From: a virus
Strand: one strand, 5' to 3'
Length of the DNA stretch: 40,451 nt
Virus record (IMG/VR): IMGVR_UViG_3300034073_001895
Coordinates: 1-40,451 of that record
Part shown: one piece after another, positions 38,760 through 40,451 of the stretch
Layout: every line of letters starts with the position of its first letter
Position numbering within the stretch: position 1 is the first letter of the stretch
Made by a program: the position numbers and the translations under genes
The notes under the pieces: model-generated
Databases searched by the model: none
What the model was told of the DNA's origin: nothing
The model's input: only the letters and a program-made list of their open reading frames with translations

Positions 38760-40195
38760 TATTTAGCCGACAAAGTTTGCCCCCACCCAAACTTATCCCT
38801 ATTCACATGAACCCACCCCGGTTTCCAACCCATCAACATAACAAACCGCTTTGCCTCTTCGATTGTATGCAGGTTGTGAAGCACCCAGAACGGTTTTATC
38901 AATCCAGCCTTACACATAGCTGCCTTTTGTTCTAAAGTCGCTCCAGAGGCTTTATATCGCCTTTCAGCGGGGGATAATTCGATAAGCTCAACGGGAAATC
39001 CCAGTTCTTTTTCTTTTTGCCCAAATTCGTGTTTGCAAGTCGGGCACATTCGTACGGATACGGCTAAAATGGCATTGCATTTGGGGCAGTCTTTTGCAGG
39101 GATAGCGCCTTTTTTCTTTTTGGCGGCTTTGGTCAGTTTCCAGGACCTATCTTCCTCCCAAAACCCATGACGCTTTACATTCTCGCCAAAATCCAGCAAA
39201 TTAAAGTGCGTTTTACCTGGGTGAATGCGGCTGCCCCTGCCTGCCATTTGCAGGAAAAGCGGCAGAGATGTTGTTGCCCGGTATAAGATAATGGTTTCAA
39301 CGGCAGGCTCATCGAATCCGGTAGTCAGGATACCCACATTGCAAAGCACTGCATCGGGCGTTTTCTTAAACCAAGCTAATATCCTGACCCGATCCATCTT
39401 GCTCATGTTGCTATCCAGGTGTTTTGCGTTAATGCCCCTGAGCTGCATTTTTTGGCATAACTCCAACGAGCTATCAATATTCGGCGAAAAGGCAATGGTC
39501 TTGCTGCCTGGGCACAAACGCAAATAGTTTTCGATTACGCCCTCATATACGCGATTTTTTGAATAAGCATCCCCCATGCTTTTTTCGTCGTAATCCGTGC
39601 CCTTCATTTTTACGTCGGAGAGGTCCACCGGCACGCCGTAGGTCCTGCATGGTACCAAAAAGCCTTGTTCGATAAGATCCGGTATGCCGGTCGTTTCAAC
39701 TATTGCTTGGTAGTTTTTGTCCAGGCTAATTTGTGCCCCTTTTCGCATAGGCGTTGCAGTTGCCCCTATAACCGCCGTATTTTGCCCTATATGCTCGAAT
39801 AGCTTATCAAAGGACTGTTTGTGTGCCTCATCAAAAATAATTAAGTCAAAGCCCTTTAAAAGGGCTAAATAGCGTGCATCGCGCGTGCGTCGTGCCAGGG
39901 TTTCAACCATGCCCGTGTAAAGTTGGCCGGCAAAGTAAGATTCACGCCCTGCCTCAATCCGGTGGACCTGCATCCCTAAGTTATGCAGCGCCCTGCCTGA
40001 TTGCTGCATAAGCTCGATTCTATCTGTAACAATCAATACCTTTTTGCCCTTTTGCAGTGCCATTTTTGCCATGTGCGAAAAGATTACCGTTTTACCGCTC
40101 CCGGTAGGACTGCAAAGGATTAAGCGGTTTTTGCCCTGCATGAGCAAAGACCTCATTTCTTCAATTGCTTTTTCTTGATATGGTCTGAGTTGCAT
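38759..40195 (-). CDS. DEAH-box helicase with zinc-ribbon tail
   Basis: A 478-residue superfamily-2 helicase of the type-I-restriction-like/UvsW-like group. Walker A is PTGSGKT (30-36), motif II DEAH (122-125), motif III ATATP, and motif VI QMAGRGSR. A C-terminal four-Cys ribbon (CPKCNAILAVSVRMCPTCKHEFG) follows the second RecA domain. In phages such helicases unwind branched DNA, R-loops or recombination intermediates. It is the first gene after the origin-like region and precedes the helicase-methyltransferase. The ATG at 40195 is the only good start. Confidence 0.88.
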   Translation of the reverse strand: MQLRPYQEKAIEEMRSLLMQGKNRLILCSPTGSGKTVIFSHMAKMALQKGKKVLIVTDRIELMQQSGRALHNLGMQVHRIEAGRESYFAGQLYTGMVETLARRTRDARYLALLKGFDLIIFDEAHKQSFDKLFEHIGQNTAVIGATATPMRKGAQISLDKNYQAIVETTGIPDLIEQGFLVPCRTYGVPVDLSDVKMKGTDYDEKSMGDAYSKNRVYEGVIENYLRLCPGSKTIAFSPNIDSSLELCQKMQLRGINAKHLDSNMSKMDRVRILAWFKKTPDAVLCNVGILTTGFDEPAVETIILYRATTSLPLFLQMAGRGSRIHPGKTHFNLLDFGENVKRHGFWEEDRSWKLTKAAKKKKGAIPAKDCPKCNAILAVSVRMCPTCKHEFGQKEKELGFPVELIELSPAERRYKASGATLEQKAAMCKAGLIKPFWVLHNLHTIEEAKRFVMLMGWKPGWVHVNRDKFGWGQTLSAK

Positions 40196-40248
40196 GATTT
40201 TAAGTTTAAATTGCCAATGAATTTGCTTTTAGTTTGCTTTTTTTAGCT

Positions 40249-40330
40249 GTATCCAGGTTTGCAACCTGTATACAACCTGGCTACAACCTGGCTACACTCT
40301 GAAAGCCCCGCCGTTGTTGAGTTTTTCAGC
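40249..40330. other. Origin-like intergenic region, right part
   Basis: From 40196 to the junction no gene is supported. The region holds a perfect inverted repeat CAGGTT-TGC-AACCTG (40254-40268) and two abutting ACCTGGCTACA copies (40275-40285 and 40286-40296). On the circle it continues directly into the repeats at 100-204, giving about 355 bp between the primase stop and the DEAH helicase start. Confidence 0.5.
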
Positions 40331-40451
40331 ATTTGTAGCCATGTTACAGGTTATTTCTATTTTATAAGAGTTAGGAATATTATAATAGAGGGGAGTAATA
40401 AAAAAACACTTCCGCTAAAGTCTTTAAAAACCTGGCTACACCTGGAACCTG
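40331..40451. repeat. Terminal redundancy, right copy
   Basis: Exact copy of bases 1-121. See the left copy; together they close the circle at about 40,330 bp. Confidence 0.95.

Noticed and set aside
1-40451. Integrase, repressor and attachment site of a temperate phage
   Set aside because: No tyrosine or serine recombinase motifs, no clear CI-like protein and no tRNA-like attachment site were seen.

Overview
The window reads as one complete, circularly permuted genome of a tailed phage (siphovirus-type, HK97-like capsid). The first 121 bases are repeated exactly at the end, so the unique circle is about 40,330 bp and the coordinate origin is an assembly cut. The host is probably a member of the Bacteroidota. 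Several intergenic regions carry the Bacteroidota-type promoter (TTTG, 19-20 bp, TAnnTTTG), Shine-Dalgarno sequences are mostly absent, and the primase has the BT4734/VirE architecture common in Bacteroidota phages and mobile elements. I see no integrase, no recognisable repressor, no tRNA and no CRISPR array.

Layout. Almost everything is on the minus strand and reads from high to low coordinates. An early promoter (5861-5892) drives small unknown proteins, then RecT, a YqaJ exonuclease, an SSB-like protein and a VirE-type primase/helicase (5828 down to 221). A repeat-rich, probably origin-like region (40249 through the junction to 204) follows. Next come a DEAH helicase, an SNF2 helicase-DNA methyltransferase fusion, dCTP deaminase, a VRR-NUC nuclease, small proteins and an HNH endonuclease (40195-33816). 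A carbohydrate cassette (33785-30163) holds a small membrane protein, three glycosyltransferases and a methyltransferase, and sits between the HNH gene and the terminase genes. Packaging and head genes (29847-21169) are followed by the tail genes (21081-8622) and the lysis genes (8422-7107), which end at a terminator at 7041-7069.

A short plus-strand module (5961-6974) has its own promoter and terminator. It encodes a small possible DNA-binding protein and a four-helix membrane protein, and converges on the late operon.

The best leads for something undescribed are in the RNA. The leader of the helicase-methyltransferase gene (38631-38720) has three hairpins; the loops of the first and third are complementary over 7 nt, and the third is an intrinsic terminator right before the start codon. 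A second leader (35734-35828) shares a 15-bp promoter sequence and the promoter-terminator-gene order. A compact plus-strand promoter-terminator unit with no ORF lies inside the lysis cassette (7549-7653). The tail-chaperone pair carries a textbook -1 frameshift signal (GGGAAAC, 6-nt spacer, 8-bp hairpin). On the protein side, one glycosyltransferase closely resembles plant reversibly glycosylated polypeptides (UDP-arabinopyranose mutases), a seven-repeat propeller protein is preceded by a GC-rich hydrophobic leader, and several fibre-region proteins start with signal peptides. All functional statements rest on reading sequence and motifs by eye; no database search was run.
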